Source: UBA4781 sp963674975
Lineage (GTDB): Bacteria > Chloroflexota > Anaerolineae > Anaerolineales > Anaerolineaceae
NCBI GenBank assembly: GCA_963674975.1
Contig: OY771913.1
Span: 1 to 64,000, forward strand
DNA length: 64,000 nucleotides
Direction of reading: 5' to 3'
Of the stretch, positions 35,063-44,704 are shown piece by piece. The notes beneath the pieces were generated by a model that saw only the letters and a list, made by a program, of their open reading frames with translations, did no database searches and was not told where the DNA came from. The translations under genes were made by a program, and so were the position numbers. Each line of letters starts with the position of its first letter. The first letter of the stretch is position 1.

Positions 35063-35653
35063 TTACGTACCCATTCGTGTTTTGATCTTGATAAGAGACC
35101 ATATCCAGGCGAAAAGCTCTCTAAAATACCACCAAACGATCGAATTGATTTTAAATGACTTTGTATCCGCTGCGATACCTATTACATCCATGTCGAGCTG
35201 TTGAGCAATGCCAATAGCGCGCGGAAGGTGAAATTTCTGGGTAATTAGAAGCACCTGGTTCAGCTGGAAATATTGTTTTGCTCTTTTCAGCGTATCAAAA
35301 GTCGAAATACCTTCCTCATCGAGGATCAAAAGATTCGGATTGATGCCGCGCTCAACAAGGTAGGAATACATTGCTTTCGGTTCACTGATTTTCTTTGCTT
35401 TACCGCCGCTGAGAAGGATCCGGTCAAGCTGTCCTGCCTGTACAAGCTGGATGGTTTTATCGAGACGATCGCGCAGAACTTTGGTCGGCAGTAGATTCCG
35501 GTTTAGTCCCGCACCAAAAACGATCGCTTTGCGATAGGTAGTTTTCTTTTTTTGTTTGATAATAAATGGCTTGGTTTGACGGACCAAATTAATTCGGCAT
35601 CCAACAAGAAAGAGAAATAGAAGAAAAGCCAGGATTAGAAAAGGATAGAGCAT
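35063..35653 (-). CDS. DUF218 (SanA/YdcF-like) membrane-anchored protein
   Basis: 196 residues. An N-terminal hydrophobic anchor (MLYPFLILAFLLFLFLVGC) is followed by a DUF218 domain: AIVFGAGLNRNLLPTKVLRDRL, RILLSGGKAK, EPKAMYSYLVERG and STFDTLKRAKQYF, then the LLITQKFHLPRA motif. Family members such as SanA and ElyC affect envelope integrity and cell wall or enterobacterial antigen metabolism. The biochemical activity is not established. It starts six bases after the lipoate-ligase-like gene stop, so the two are probably one transcript. Confidence 0.87.
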   Translation of the reverse strand: MLYPFLILAFLLFLFLVGCRINLVRQTKPFIIKQKKKTTYRKAIVFGAGLNRNLLPTKVLRDRLDKTIQLVQAGQLDRILLSGGKAKKISEPKAMYSYLVERGINPNLLILDEEGISTFDTLKRAKQYFQLNQVLLITQKFHLPRAIGIAQQLDMDVIGIAADTKSFKINSIVWWYFRELFAWIWSLIKIKTRMGT

Positions 35654-35659
35654 CTCTCT

Positions 35660-36481
35660 TTATTTCCGCTTAGTCCATTCGGGATTGTTGTATTTCTCTT
35701 CGAATAATTGTTTTGCTCTCAATCTTTCCGTTTCACTGAGAGAACCCACTTTGATCTTGATACCCAGAGTATTCTCGAAACCACATAGTATGGCTTGGGC
35801 AACTCTTTTCCATGTAATTCTGTGCCCGAATTGCTCTTCCAAGGTGGTGGCATGGTTTTGCAGAAGGATGCGAGATTTTTGCCGTTCTTCTGCGCCTGGA
35901 TAACGAAGCATCTCGATTATTCTGGTAATATCTCCAAAGAGGGGAATTGTCCCATGCTGAAGTACGCCGTTCTTTTTTCGTGCTTGCGCACTGCCGATGA
36001 TCTTCTTCCCGTTCAATGTGATCTCGTAATCAGATGGTACTTCAAAACAAATCGGGTTTGTTGTGTTTCTTTCTGATGGTTCTTTGTGCGGCTCAGAATT
36101 TGCCTGAAGTCCTAAATTATCCAGGGCAGAGAGGAGACCTTTTGAAAGGTGCCGGTAGCTTTCTAGAACAGAACCCTGTACATGGGGATCATCTTGTGCC
36201 GCACAGATGCAGTATGTTAATTCATCTGCATGTAAAATTGCTTTACCGCCGGTTGGTCTGCGCACGACGTCCCAACCTTTTTCTTTCAGAAGTGCATCAT
36301 CGATATCAGAGAATAGCTGGGCATAACCCAGAGATAAACAAAATGGATTCCATGAATAGAATCGCAACGTAGTGGGCTGCAGATGGTTCGCTGCTGATTC
36401 TAAAATTGCCTCATCTACTGCCATATTCCAGGCTCCTGCAGCGGGAGCGTTTACAATAAATCGCCAAAAGTAATTCTCCAT
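35660..36481 (-). CDS. Lipoate-protein ligase A / octanoyltransferase LipM family
   Basis: 273 residues of the BPL/LplA/LipB fold. AWNMAVDEAIL near the start, RFYSWNPFCLSLGY, and the RRPTGGKAILH lysine-binding loop near residue 75 are diagnostic, as is KKIIGSAQARKKNGVLQHGTI. It would attach lipoate or octanoate to the lipoyl domain of 2-oxoacid dehydrogenases or GcvH. A distal glycine-cleavage protein (GcvT part of the fusion at 39516) uses lipoyl-GcvH, giving a plausible link. Ligase versus octanoyltransferase cannot be told from sequence alone. AGGATGG precedes the ATG. Confidence 0.9.
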   Translation of the reverse strand: MENYFWRFIVNAPAAGAWNMAVDEAILESAANHLQPTTLRFYSWNPFCLSLGYAQLFSDIDDALLKEKGWDVVRRPTGGKAILHADELTYCICAAQDDPHVQGSVLESYRHLSKGLLSALDNLGLQANSEPHKEPSERNTTNPICFEVPSDYEITLNGKKIIGSAQARKKNGVLQHGTIPLFGDITRIIEMLRYPGAEERQKSRILLQNHATTLEEQFGHRITWKRVAQAILCGFENTLGIKIKVGSLSETERLRAKQLFEEKYNNPEWTKRK

Positions 36482-36537
36482 TGATCCATCCTAGTGATTA
36501 TAATCAGAATAGATTTTACAATAAAAGTGAATAAATT

Positions 36538-38253
36538 ATGGATGCAGAAAATATAATAGAAGTCAAAATACCACGAGACAACGTGGAGATTTATCTACCG
36601 GATGGTCGGACTTTCAGGGGAAAACGGAATTTACCGATCATTGAATTTATGAAGATACTACCCGAATGGAAGAAACCGCCAATTGTGGGTGCGGTGATCG
36701 ATGGGGAACTGCGGGAACTTACCTATCCGGTAAAGAAAGATTCTTATGTAAAACCAATAACCATATCTGACTCGGATGGATCGAAGATATACCGCCGCTC
36801 GCTGGTTTTTCTGCTGCAGGCATCTTTTGAAGATGTCTTTCCGAAGCTGGAATTAACGGTCGATTTTTCTGTACCAAGCGGTGGTTATTTTTGCAGGATA
36901 AAGAACCATGCGCCGTTGAGCAAAAGTGCCGTGAAGAAAATTGAAGACCGGATGTATGAAATCGTAAAAAAGGATTTACCGATTAAAAAGGCGATCGTAA
37001 ACCTGGAAGATGCAAAAGAATATTTCAGAGAAAAAAAATATGATGATAAGCTTCAATTACTGAAATATAGAAACAAGCAGGACCTGGTTCTATATCAGCT
37101 TGAAAAAAATCGTGATTATCACCACGGCTACATGGTTCCTTCAACTGGATTTCTAACCGTTTTTTCTCTGGTTCCTGTGGAAGAGGGATTCATCCTGCAG
37201 TATCCCCGCCGAAAAACTCCCATGAAATTACTGCCCATGCCCAAGTATGCCAAGCTGCGGGAGATCTTTCAGCAGTATGGAGATTGGTTATCAAGTCTTG
37301 GTATCGGCAGTGTGGGTTCTTTGAATGATGCAGTTCTGAATAATGATATTCATGAAATCATTCTGGTTTCAGAAGCTCTGCACGAACAAAAGATCGCCGA
37401 AATTGCTACACAGATAGCCAACAGCAAGCCGGAGAAAAAATTGATCCTCATCGCCGGACCTTCTTCTTCAGGGAAAACAACTTTCTCAAAGCGGCTCGCG
37501 ATCCAGCTGTTAACCCATGGAATAAAACCATTTGCCTTGGAAATGGATAATTTTTTTGTCGATCGAGAGAAAACACCTCTGGATGAAAATGGGAAGCCGA
37601 ATTTTGAAGCATTTGAAGCAATCGACAGAAAACTGCTTGAAAAAGATCTGTTGCAGATGATGGCTGGAAAAGAAGTGCGGCTGCCGAGGTTCAATTTTCA
37701 TGAGGGGAAAAGCGAGCCGGGTGATGTGGTAAAGATCTCAAACGATCAGGTAGTGATAATGGAAGGGATCCACGGGCTGAACACGGCTTTGACCCCCGAA
37801 TTCCCCGCCAGAAAGATATTTCGTATTTATATTTCCTGTCTGACCCAGCTGAATCTTGACCGCTTCAATCGTATCTCTACAACGGATTCGCGCATGCTTC
37901 GACGGGTTGTGCGCGATTCCTGGTCGCGCGGATTTGCTGCACAGCGTACGATCTCTATGTGGGAATCGGTGCGCAGGGGAGAGCGGGAATATATTTTCCC
38001 GTATCAAGAAAATGCAAATGCGATCTTCAATTCGGCGCTGGTTTATGAGCTGGCAGCGTTAAAACCTTTTGCAGAACCGCTGCTCCGGCAAATACCTTTT
38101 GGTACGGATGAATACAGAGAAGCAAAAAGACTGCTGGCTTTTCTCAATTGGTTTATTCCCATCAGTCAAGACCTGATCCCTGATAATTCCATTTTACGGG
38201 AATTTATCGGAGGATCCATTCTGGCTGATTTTAAGATCTGGAACCAGATTTAA
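36538..38253 (+). CDS. TGS domain, ThrRS-like domain and uridine kinase-like nucleoside kinase fusion
   Basis: 571 residues: an N-terminal TGS-like segment (about 1-80, VEIYLPDGRTF), a domain resembling the threonyl-tRNA synthetase second additional domain (about 85-230, with HHGYMVPSTG), and a P-loop kinase (about 300-571) with IAGPSSSGKTTFSKRL, EMDNFFVDR and RFNFHEG. The arrangement is known from proteins annotated as uridine kinase or nucleoside kinase in many bacteria; the role of the ThrRS-like part is unclear. It ends in an overlap of stop codons with the convergent aminotransferase gene (38250-38253). Confidence 0.9.
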   Translation: MDAENIIEVKIPRDNVEIYLPDGRTFRGKRNLPIIEFMKILPEWKKPPIVGAVIDGELRELTYPVKKDSYVKPITISDSDGSKIYRRSLVFLLQASFEDVFPKLELTVDFSVPSGGYFCRIKNHAPLSKSAVKKIEDRMYEIVKKDLPIKKAIVNLEDAKEYFREKKYDDKLQLLKYRNKQDLVLYQLEKNRDYHHGYMVPSTGFLTVFSLVPVEEGFILQYPRRKTPMKLLPMPKYAKLREIFQQYGDWLSSLGIGSVGSLNDAVLNNDIHEIILVSEALHEQKIAEIATQIANSKPEKKLILIAGPSSSGKTTFSKRLAIQLLTHGIKPFALEMDNFFVDREKTPLDENGKPNFEAFEAIDRKLLEKDLLQMMAGKEVRLPRFNFHEGKSEPGDVVKISNDQVVIMEGIHGLNTALTPEFPARKIFRIYISCLTQLNLDRFNRISTTDSRMLRRVVRDSWSRGFAAQRTISMWESVRRGEREYIFPYQENANAIFNSALVYELAALKPFAEPLLRQIPFGTDEYREAKRLLAFLNWFIPISQDLIPDNSILREFIGGSILADFKIWNQI

Positions 38254-39482
38254 GCTTTCTTTGCTTTAACAATGAATTCCTTGATTGCCTTTGCCAGCCT
38301 TCCAATACCCTCGTTGATCAAATCGGTATTGGAATAAGAAAAGTTCAGGCGCATGGTGTTGGGGTGACTCGCATCAGCAAAGAAAGAAGAACCAGGTACG
38401 AAGGCGACTTTGTATTTCAGAGCCTCGGTTAGCAGTTCTTTTGAATCGATACATTCGGGAAGGGTCAGCCAGAGGAAAAGTCCTCCCTGCGGATGAGTCC
38501 AATTAACCCCTTCGGGCATGTGCTCTTCAAGTGTTTCGAGCATGACATCGCGGCGCTCGCGGTAGATTTTGCGGATGTATTTCACGTGTTCATTAATGAA
38601 ACCGTCTTTTCCTACCTCATACGCTATCATCTGGTTGAAGGTGGCGGTATGCAGATCCGCTCCTTGTTTTGCCATGATCAGTTTATGGATCACCTGAGGC
38701 GGAGCGATTACCCATGCCAGGCGGATGCCGGGGGAAAGGGTTTTTGAAAAGGTACTGGTATAGATCACGTTCCCTGAATAACAACCGTCCTGTGCCCTCG
38801 TCTGGCTGTCGAGCACTTCAATAGCCGGTAGATTATCACCTTCAAAGCGAAGCTGCCCGTATGGGTCATCTTCGACAATCGGTACGCCATATTTTTCTGA
38901 TAGTTCAATAAGCTGCAAACGGCGCTCAAAAGAAAGAGTCACTCCGGTGGGATTCTGAAAATTAGGAAGGACATAGATGAATTTCGGGCTGCTGCGAAGG
39001 CTTTTTTCTAATTCTGAAGTGATCATACCTTCTTCATCGGTCGGTATTGAAATATATTCCGCTCCGTACACATTGAGAGCCTGCAGTGCTCCAACATAGG
39101 TAGGGCTTTCCACAATAATATGATCTCCGGGATTGATAAATATTTTCCCCAGCAGATCCAATGCCTGCTGAGAACCGGAAGTGATGAGAATGTTATCTGT
39201 GGTGACCTCGATGCCGTACCGTTTGGATTGTTTGGCGATCATATCGCGCAGAGGTAAATATCCATCCGTTGAACTATACTGGAGTGCCTGGCTGCTTTGC
39301 GTTTGAAGAATTCGATTGCATGCTTCGGTAAATTCTTTGGTCGGGAATGCCTCAGGAGCAGGCATACCTCCGGCAAAAGAAATCACTTCCGGGTCTTCTG
39401 TGAATTTCAGCAGTTCGCGAATAGCAGAACCCTTCATCCTTTGCGTTCTTTGGGCAAAACGATTATCCCAGAATGTTGTCAT
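38250..39482 (-). CDS. PLP-dependent aminotransferase (class I/II, 2-aminoadipate type)
   Basis: 410 residues of the fold type I aminotransferases with MocR-like sequence. SGSQQALDLLGKIF (PLP phosphate cup), GDHIIVESPTYVGALQAL, FQNPTGVTLS, EDDPYGQLRF, and the Schiff-base lysine in TSTFSKTLSPGIRLAW near residue 246 are intact, as is the terminal MRLNFSYSNTD arginine. Typical substrates are aromatic amino acids, 2-aminoadipate or branched-chain amino acids. The gene starts 33 bases after the SHMT-GcvT fusion stop, so the two probably form one unit. Confidence 0.93.
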   Translation of the reverse strand: MTTFWDNRFAQRTQRMKGSAIRELLKFTEDPEVISFAGGMPAPEAFPTKEFTEACNRILQTQSSQALQYSSTDGYLPLRDMIAKQSKRYGIEVTTDNILITSGSQQALDLLGKIFINPGDHIIVESPTYVGALQALNVYGAEYISIPTDEEGMITSELEKSLRSSPKFIYVLPNFQNPTGVTLSFERRLQLIELSEKYGVPIVEDDPYGQLRFEGDNLPAIEVLDSQTRAQDGCYSGNVIYTSTFSKTLSPGIRLAWVIAPPQVIHKLIMAKQGADLHTATFNQMIAYEVGKDGFINEHVKYIRKIYRERRDVMLETLEEHMPEGVNWTHPQGGLFLWLTLPECIDSKELLTEALKYKVAFVPGSSFFADASHPNTMRLNFSYSNTDLINEGIGRLAKAIKEFIVKAKKA

Positions 39483-39515
39483 GGAATATTCCTCCTCTAT
39501 TACGCCTTTAAATTT

Positions 39516-42500
39516 TTATTTCATAAACCGGCTGATAACCGTTGCCGGTGACGGCAGGGAAATGCGGCTTCCATCTTGTAGATTGGCAAAATGAATGTCC
39601 TTCAGCGATTCTTTGTTTTGATAGATCAAGATCTTTGTGCCTTCTGCGGCATATTTTTTCTCCACAAAAGCCTGACCGGTAAGGTATTCTTCTTTATCAA
39701 TGGCACAGCTGGTGACAGTGCCGACCACTTTTCCTTTTTCATCCACAACCGAGTCTCCGAGGTGCGCCATTTTTACGTGCTGCTGGTCGAAGCGGAAGCG
39801 GATAACAACTCCCTTGCGTTCCTTCTCGGATTCCAGATAAGCGTCGCGACCAATGAACCAGGGTTTATATGTCTTTACAAAGAGGGAGAAACCAGCTTCA
39901 TTCACACCCAGGTCAAGCAGACCGCCCATTTCGTGCCCGTAGAGCGGAAGCCCGGCTTCGGTGCGCAGTGAGTCTCTAGCACCCAGACCACAGGGGAGTA
40001 AACCCATTTCTTTCCCTTTTTCTAAAAGAAAATTCCAGAGCTGAGGAGCTTTTTCTGGGTGGATGAACAGCTCAAATGCCATCTTTTCACCGGTGTAACC
40101 GGTGCGGGAGATGATGATGCTGGTTCCGTTCCATACTGCTTCGCACAATTGGGTGCGTTTTAGATTGTTGATCTTTTTAAGTGTTTCTTCATCCCAGTCC
40201 AGCATACACAATATCTGCCGAGATTTCGGACCCTGAAGCGCGATATCCACACGCATTCCTTTTCCTTCGGCGGGATCTTTCAAATTATGGAGCAACACAT
40301 TGTGCCCATAGGCAGCAGTCCACGGTTTCTGCCGATCTAACAGTACTGAACCGGCTTTTACAGCCTGGAACCATGCCCAGTCTTTTTCTTCATTAGATGC
40401 ATTCACCACTACTAAATATTTCTCCTGCGCATAGTGATAAACAATGGTGTCGTCGATCACATGCGCATTTGCATCCAGGAAATGCGTATAGCAAGATTCA
40501 CCGATCTCGAGAGTTCCGATATCATTTGCGCATACGCTGTCCAGAAAAGCAACAGCATCCATTCCTTCTGCAAGGAATACACCCATGTGAGAAACATCAA
40601 ATAAACCTGCCGCATTACGCACAGCATTATGTTCCTCAACGACTGATGAGTACCAGACAGGCATTTCCCAGCCGGCGAACGGCACCATTTTGGCTCCTGC
40701 TTTTCCATGCTCTTCATATAAGCATGTTCGTTTGAGGGTTTCTTCTTTCTCTTCCCACTTGAATTCAGGCAAAGCTTTTTCTTTTTCAGAATCAGAAGAT
40801 TTGTGAATAAAAAATGGTTTTAGAAGGGAACTGGATGAAGATACTTTCTTTGCATCTTCATTAGATATGGTTTCTTCAATGATGACCGGTCCCGGAAGTT
40901 TCTTCAAAAGGTCTTTATCGAAATACACGAATCCATCCGACAGGTCGCGCAGCCAGTTGACCGATTTTCCGGCATCTGTAGAGGAAATTGTCAATAAATA
41001 TCCTTTTTCTGCATTCAAGAAGGTGAGGGAGGCATTGATAACTTGATCGTCTGCATAGAAGCTAACAGGCATAGTCTCCTGCTCTTTGATGGCTTCTATG
41101 TCTTCCACGATGGAGTAGTTCAAGAACTGCCTTACCTGCTTTCCATGGATCGCAAAGGTGATTTCTTTATTATCCAGTGAACCATAATCATCCGTAAAGG
41201 AGAAGAAAGGATAGGGATGCTTCTCAATCGTCAGATCGGTCCCCGCACGCTCGGCGATCGAACGAATACGAAGTTTCGCATCTTCCAGAGCGTTGAAGTC
41301 TACCTTTGCACGCAGATTCTTTCCCTTTCCGCCCGCAATATAGTATGGTTTTACAGCAAAGAGTAGATCGGCGATCACATCAGCGATTTCCTGCAAGTCT
41401 TTTTCACGTAAGCCACGCTGGGTGACCCAGGGAGTACCCATCCGTACGCCGCCTGCTTTCAGGGCTGACACATCTCCGGGGATGGTATTGCGGTTGGCAA
41501 CGATCCCTACCAGATCGAGAATACGGGCAGCCATATCACCTGATAACACTGCTCCACCTTCTCCTGTGACCGATTTGCAGTCGATATTAAGCAGGTGAGA
41601 ATCTGTACCCTGGAAAGAAAGGCGCAGCCCCTGTTTGGTAAGCTGGTCTCCCAGTGCCTTGCAGTTAAGCAGAATTTGTTTCTGCAGTTCTTTGAATTTT
41701 TCAGATCCGGCGATCTTGAAAGCGGTTGCCATGGCTGCAAAAACCTGCACATGCGGACCGCCCTGTTCACCGGGAAAGACTGCCTTGTTGATCTTCTTTG
41801 CCAGAGAGGCATTCTTTGTCAGAATGCAGGCGCCGCGCGGACCACAGAGTGTTTTATGGGTTGTGAATGTGATGACATCTGCAATTCCTACCGGAGAAGG
41901 CACCACCTTAGCCGCGATCAACCCGGCAATGTGAGAAATATCAGCAAACATGTATGCGCCCACCGCGTCGGCGATCTCCCTAAATTTCTTCCAATCAGGG
42001 ATCCATGGATAGGATGAGTAACCGCAGATGATGATCTTAGGCTGCTGCTCCTTTGCCTGTTCCATGATCTTTTCATAATCCAGCTTTTCAGTTTCAGGAT
42101 CGACTGAATAGTGAACAGCGTTATAGAGCTTCCCTGAACGGTTGACGGGGGAGCCGTGCGAAAGGTGTCCACCATGGAATAAGTCCATTCCCATGATGGT
42201 GGTACCGGGGGTGATCAGTGCCTGGTAAACGGCATTATTGGCTGGTGCGCCGGAAAGAGCCTGAATGTTCACGAATAGTTCTTCAGGCTGCATGAAATCG
42301 GGACAGAATACCTCGGCACAGCGCCTTCTGGCAAGGGATTCGATGATATCAGCATATTCAACACCCTTGTAATAACGAGGATCAGAGTATCTGCGATAGA
42401 GGGCAAGCTGCTGTTCGTAATTCAAGATCTGTTCTTCATCCTGTGTATCCATGTAAGCTGGAGGATACCCTTCGGCATACATGTTCTGCAGAACGGAGGA

Positions 42501-42659
42501 AAGGCTCGATCGCACGCAGTGCGGTGCTGTACTTTCGCTGGGGATGAAGATCAATTTTCGAACCTGGCGTTCTTCTTCCAGCTTGATCAAATTTTGTACT
42601 TCCGGATCGATGCTACCTAATTCATCACGAAAAAGAAAATCATTATTGTTTTGGTCCAT
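39516..42659 (-). CDS. Serine hydroxymethyltransferase-aminomethyltransferase (GlyA-GcvT) fusion
   Basis: 1,047 residues from ATG 42659, which has AAAGGA eight bases upstream; the extension to 42701 is less likely. Residues 1-470 are a full SHMT with the PLP lysine at 269 in ITFTTHKTLCGPRGA. Residues about 480-640 are a poorly conserved linker that looks like a degenerate partial GcvT fold (ITFAIHGKQVRQFL, YLLTISSTDAGKSVNWLRDL). Residues about 640-1047 are a complete GcvT (MVPFAGWEMPVWY, LFDVSHMG, RTEAGLPLYGHEM). GcvT makes 5,10-methylene-tetrahydrofolate from lipoyl-bound aminomethyl; SHMT uses it with glycine to make serine, so a fused enzyme could channel the one-carbon unit. gcvH and gcvP are not seen here. 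Confidence 0.94.
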   Translation of the reverse strand: MDQNNNDFLFRDELGSIDPEVQNLIKLEEERQVRKLIFIPSESTAPHCVRSSLSSVLQNMYAEGYPPAYMDTQDEEQILNYEQQLALYRRYSDPRYYKGVEYADIIESLARRRCAEVFCPDFMQPEELFVNIQALSGAPANNAVYQALITPGTTIMGMDLFHGGHLSHGSPVNRSGKLYNAVHYSVDPETEKLDYEKIMEQAKEQQPKIIICGYSSYPWIPDWKKFREIADAVGAYMFADISHIAGLIAAKVVPSPVGIADVITFTTHKTLCGPRGACILTKNASLAKKINKAVFPGEQGGPHVQVFAAMATAFKIAGSEKFKELQKQILLNCKALGDQLTKQGLRLSFQGTDSHLLNIDCKSVTGEGGAVLSGDMAARILDLVGIVANRNTIPGDVSALKAGGVRMGTPWVTQRGLREKDLQEIADVIADLLFAVKPYYIAGGKGKNLRAKVDFNALEDAKLRIRSIAERAGTDLTIEKHPYPFFSFTDDYGSLDNKEITFAIHGKQVRQFLNYSIVEDIEAIKEQETMPVSFYADDQVINASLTFLNAEKGYLLTISSTDAGKSVNWLRDLSDGFVYFDKDLLKKLPGPVIIEETISNEDAKKVSSSSSLLKPFFIHKSSDSEKEKALPEFKWEEKEETLKRTCLYEEHGKAGAKMVPFAGWEMPVWYSSVVEEHNAVRNAAGLFDVSHMGVFLAEGMDAVAFLDSVCANDIGTLEIGESCYTHFLDANAHVIDDTIVYHYAQEKYLVVVNASNEEKDWAWFQAVKAGSVLLDRQKPWTAAYGHNVLLHNLKDPAEGKGMRVDIALQGPKSRQILCMLDWDEETLKKINNLKRTQLCEAVWNGTSIIISRTGYTGEKMAFELFIHPEKAPQLWNFLLEKGKEMGLLPCGLGARDSLRTEAGLPLYGHEMGGLLDLGVNEAGFSLFVKTYKPWFIGRDAYLESEKERKGVVIRFRFDQQHVKMAHLGDSVVDEKGKVVGTVTSCAIDKEEYLTGQAFVEKKYAAEGTKILIYQNKESLKDIHFANLQDGSRISLPSPATVISRFMK

Positions 42660-42849
42660 TTTGTATTCCTTTAAAAAAATTACCGTATTATAAAAAAACA
42701 CTTGTCCTTATAGTAAGAGGCAAGCGTTTTCTCTCTTCTTCAGGTCAAACAGCACAATAAAAATAGTATCATAACTATACCATTTTAAAGTTTCTGAATA
42801 AGAAGGTCAAGTAAGGATTATTAAAGAAAGGATGTAATCCCTCTTAAAA

Positions 42850-43680
42850 TCACTTTATTAACTTTTTCATCCACGCAAGCGTATATTCAAAAACTTCCTG
42901 TTTCTCTGGTTCATTCTGCAGTTCGTGATAAAAGCCATCCCATACTTTGTAGGTAGCGTTTGGGTTGGCTTTCATGAATTGATCGATCTCACCGATGCTG
43001 ACGATCCGGTCTTTAGAACCAGCCATGGTCAGTAAAGGTAGATCAAATTCCGCGGCATGTTGTTGGATAAAGTGCTTCGCGTCAACCAGAAATACACCGA
43101 GCCGAGTGGATGCTTTCCCGAAAATAAACGGATCTGCATTATATGCATCCACTACTTTTTTATCACGAGACAAGCCGGAACGATCCAGGTTGCTATTCAG
43201 GGTTAATGTGGGTGCGATCTTGTTCAGGACCCTTGCCAGGAATGTGATCGGTTTGCTCAGTGGAACTGCCGTATCGATCAAAGGGGATGTGGCGATCACT
43301 CCCGTAAATGAAGGGTGATACTTTAAGACGTAGGAAATAACGATCATTCCTCCCATGCTGTGTCCGTAGAGGAATACCGGTTTATCAGGAAGAGAATCCT
43401 GGATATTCTTTATAAAACCAGAAAGATCATCATAGTATGTGGTCATGGTAGGGATATGACCACGGAGACCGGCGGATTTTCCGTGCCCTCGCAGATCATA
43501 GGTCAATACCTGGATGTGGTGCTGGCAATAAAAATCAGCCAGATGTTCGTAGCGGCTGCTGTGTTCCCCAAAGCCATGTACGAGAATGATGGATGCCTGA
43601 ATATCTTTTTCCGGCATCCATTTTTGAGCAAACATCGTTGCGTTGTCAGTTGTTTTCCATTCCCATGTTTTATGAATCAT
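42850..43680 (-). CDS. Monoacylglycerol lipase-type alpha/beta hydrolase
   Basis: 276 residues with the serine-hydrolase triad: nucleophile in LYGHSMGGMIV near residue 108, acid in GSKDRIVSIGE, and base in WDGFYHELQNEPEK. VHGFGEHSSRYEH is the oxyanion-loop motif of monoglyceride lipases (Hydrolase_4). No signal peptide, so it acts in the cytosol on monoacylglycerols or other esters. AGGAG precedes the ATG. Promoter is shared, back to back, with the ECF sigma factor gene. Confidence 0.92.
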   Translation of the reverse strand: MIHKTWEWKTTDNATMFAQKWMPEKDIQASIILVHGFGEHSSRYEHLADFYCQHHIQVLTYDLRGHGKSAGLRGHIPTMTTYYDDLSGFIKNIQDSLPDKPVFLYGHSMGGMIVISYVLKYHPSFTGVIATSPLIDTAVPLSKPITFLARVLNKIAPTLTLNSNLDRSGLSRDKKVVDAYNADPFIFGKASTRLGVFLVDAKHFIQQHAAEFDLPLLTMAGSKDRIVSIGEIDQFMKANPNATYKVWDGFYHELQNEPEKQEVFEYTLAWMKKLIK

Positions 43681-43765
43681 GAATTTCTCCTATTTGTTGT
43701 AACTATTTGGATCATCGCGGTTTTAACCCCATTGATGATAAGATTAAATAAGTTTATTAAATTAT

Positions 43766-44341
43766 ATGACAAATAACAAAAATCAAGAAAATTCTGTGGA
43801 AAATGTATTGGCAAAGGCTGTCGAGGGAGACCTTGAGGCATTTTCCGTGTTATATAAAGAAAACGTCCAGCGCATCTATACGTATATTTATTACCGAACA
43901 GGAAACAAGCACGATGCAGAAGACCTGACTGCCAGGGTATTTCAAAGAGCGCTTGGGCATATCAGGAAATATGAGGATAAAGGCATTCCATTTTCTGCCT
44001 GGCTGTACCGAATTGCGCATAACCTGGTGGCAAACTGGCATCGTGATCACAGCAGGAAAAAAGAGATTTCGATTGATGAAACGCCGATGGAACTGCCCGG
44101 TGCAGAGATGCCTGAATCTTCCATGATCAAGAATCAGGAAGTTGGAGAACTACTGACCAATGTGCGAAGACTTCCTGCAGATCGGCAGATGCTTTTGATC
44201 CTTAAATTTGTAGATGGTCTGACCAACATGGAAATTGCAGCCATTATGGGGAAAAGCGAAGGAGCAATCAAGAGTTTATACCATCGGACCTTACTGCAAC
44301 TGCGCAGCCGAATAGAGCAAGATGGTAAAGAGGAGCTGTAG
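43766..44341 (+). CDS. ECF-type RNA polymerase sigma factor
   Basis: 191 residues: region 2 (KENVQRIYTYIYYRTGNKHDAEDL ... FSAWLYRIAHNLVANWHRDH) and region 4 (LPADRQMLLILKFVDGLTNMEIAAIMGKSEGAIKSLYHR), with no region 3. It would redirect RNA polymerase to a stress or envelope regulon. No clear ribosome binding site precedes the ATG at 43766. The next gene starts two bases after its stop and encodes a small single-helix membrane protein, the usual place for an anti-sigma factor. Confidence 0.92.
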   Translation: MTNNKNQENSVENVLAKAVEGDLEAFSVLYKENVQRIYTYIYYRTGNKHDAEDLTARVFQRALGHIRKYEDKGIPFSAWLYRIAHNLVANWHRDHSRKKEISIDETPMELPGAEMPESSMIKNQEVGELLTNVRRLPADRQMLLILKFVDGLTNMEIAAIMGKSEGAIKSLYHRTLLQLRSRIEQDGKEEL

Positions 44342-44343
44342 CT

Positions 44344-44631
44344 ATGGATAAGATTGCGGGAAATAGTTCAAATAAATTTGAGAATGAGTTAAAGAAGAAA
44401 TTCATTCGTTTTCAACCGGATGAGAATTTTGTGAAGAAGCTGAGTGATAAATTATTCGAGCAAAGCTCAATAACCCTGGAAAACAGCAAGAAATATCTTT
44501 ACAATTTTTTCTTCGTTCTATTTGGATTGTTCAGTGGATACTTCCTCATTCGAATTATAAAGAGTATTTTGAAACCGAAAAAGCAGGAAGCAAAGAACAA
44601 TCATTCAAAAATTTCTCAACCAGGAACATAG
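44344..44631 (+). CDS. Small membrane protein next to the ECF sigma factor (possible anti-sigma factor)
   Basis: 95 residues: a charged N-terminal half (KKFIRFQPDENFVKKLSDKL) expected in the cytosol, one transmembrane helix near residues 50-72 (FFFVLFGLFSGYFLIRII), and a Lys-rich outer or inner tail. It lacks the HxxxCxxC zinc motif of many anti-sigma factors. Tight coupling to the sigma gene supports a regulatory partnership, but the sequence alone does not show binding to sigma. Confidence 0.65.
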   Translation: MDKIAGNSSNKFENELKKKFIRFQPDENFVKKLSDKLFEQSSITLENSKKYLYNFFFVLFGLFSGYFLIRIIKSILKPKKQEAKNNHSKISQPGT

Positions 44632-44704
44632 TAGGATCTCTCTTCACGAAAGAGATATGATTGAATCGTCCAGATTTAAAAGGAAAGGATCAATGCGGTA
44701 AACA

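Noticed and set aside
42660..42849. Glycine riboswitch before the SHMT-GcvT fusion
   Set aside because: Expected for glycine-cleavage genes in some bacteria, but I could not find the paired aptamer core by eye in this 190-base gap.
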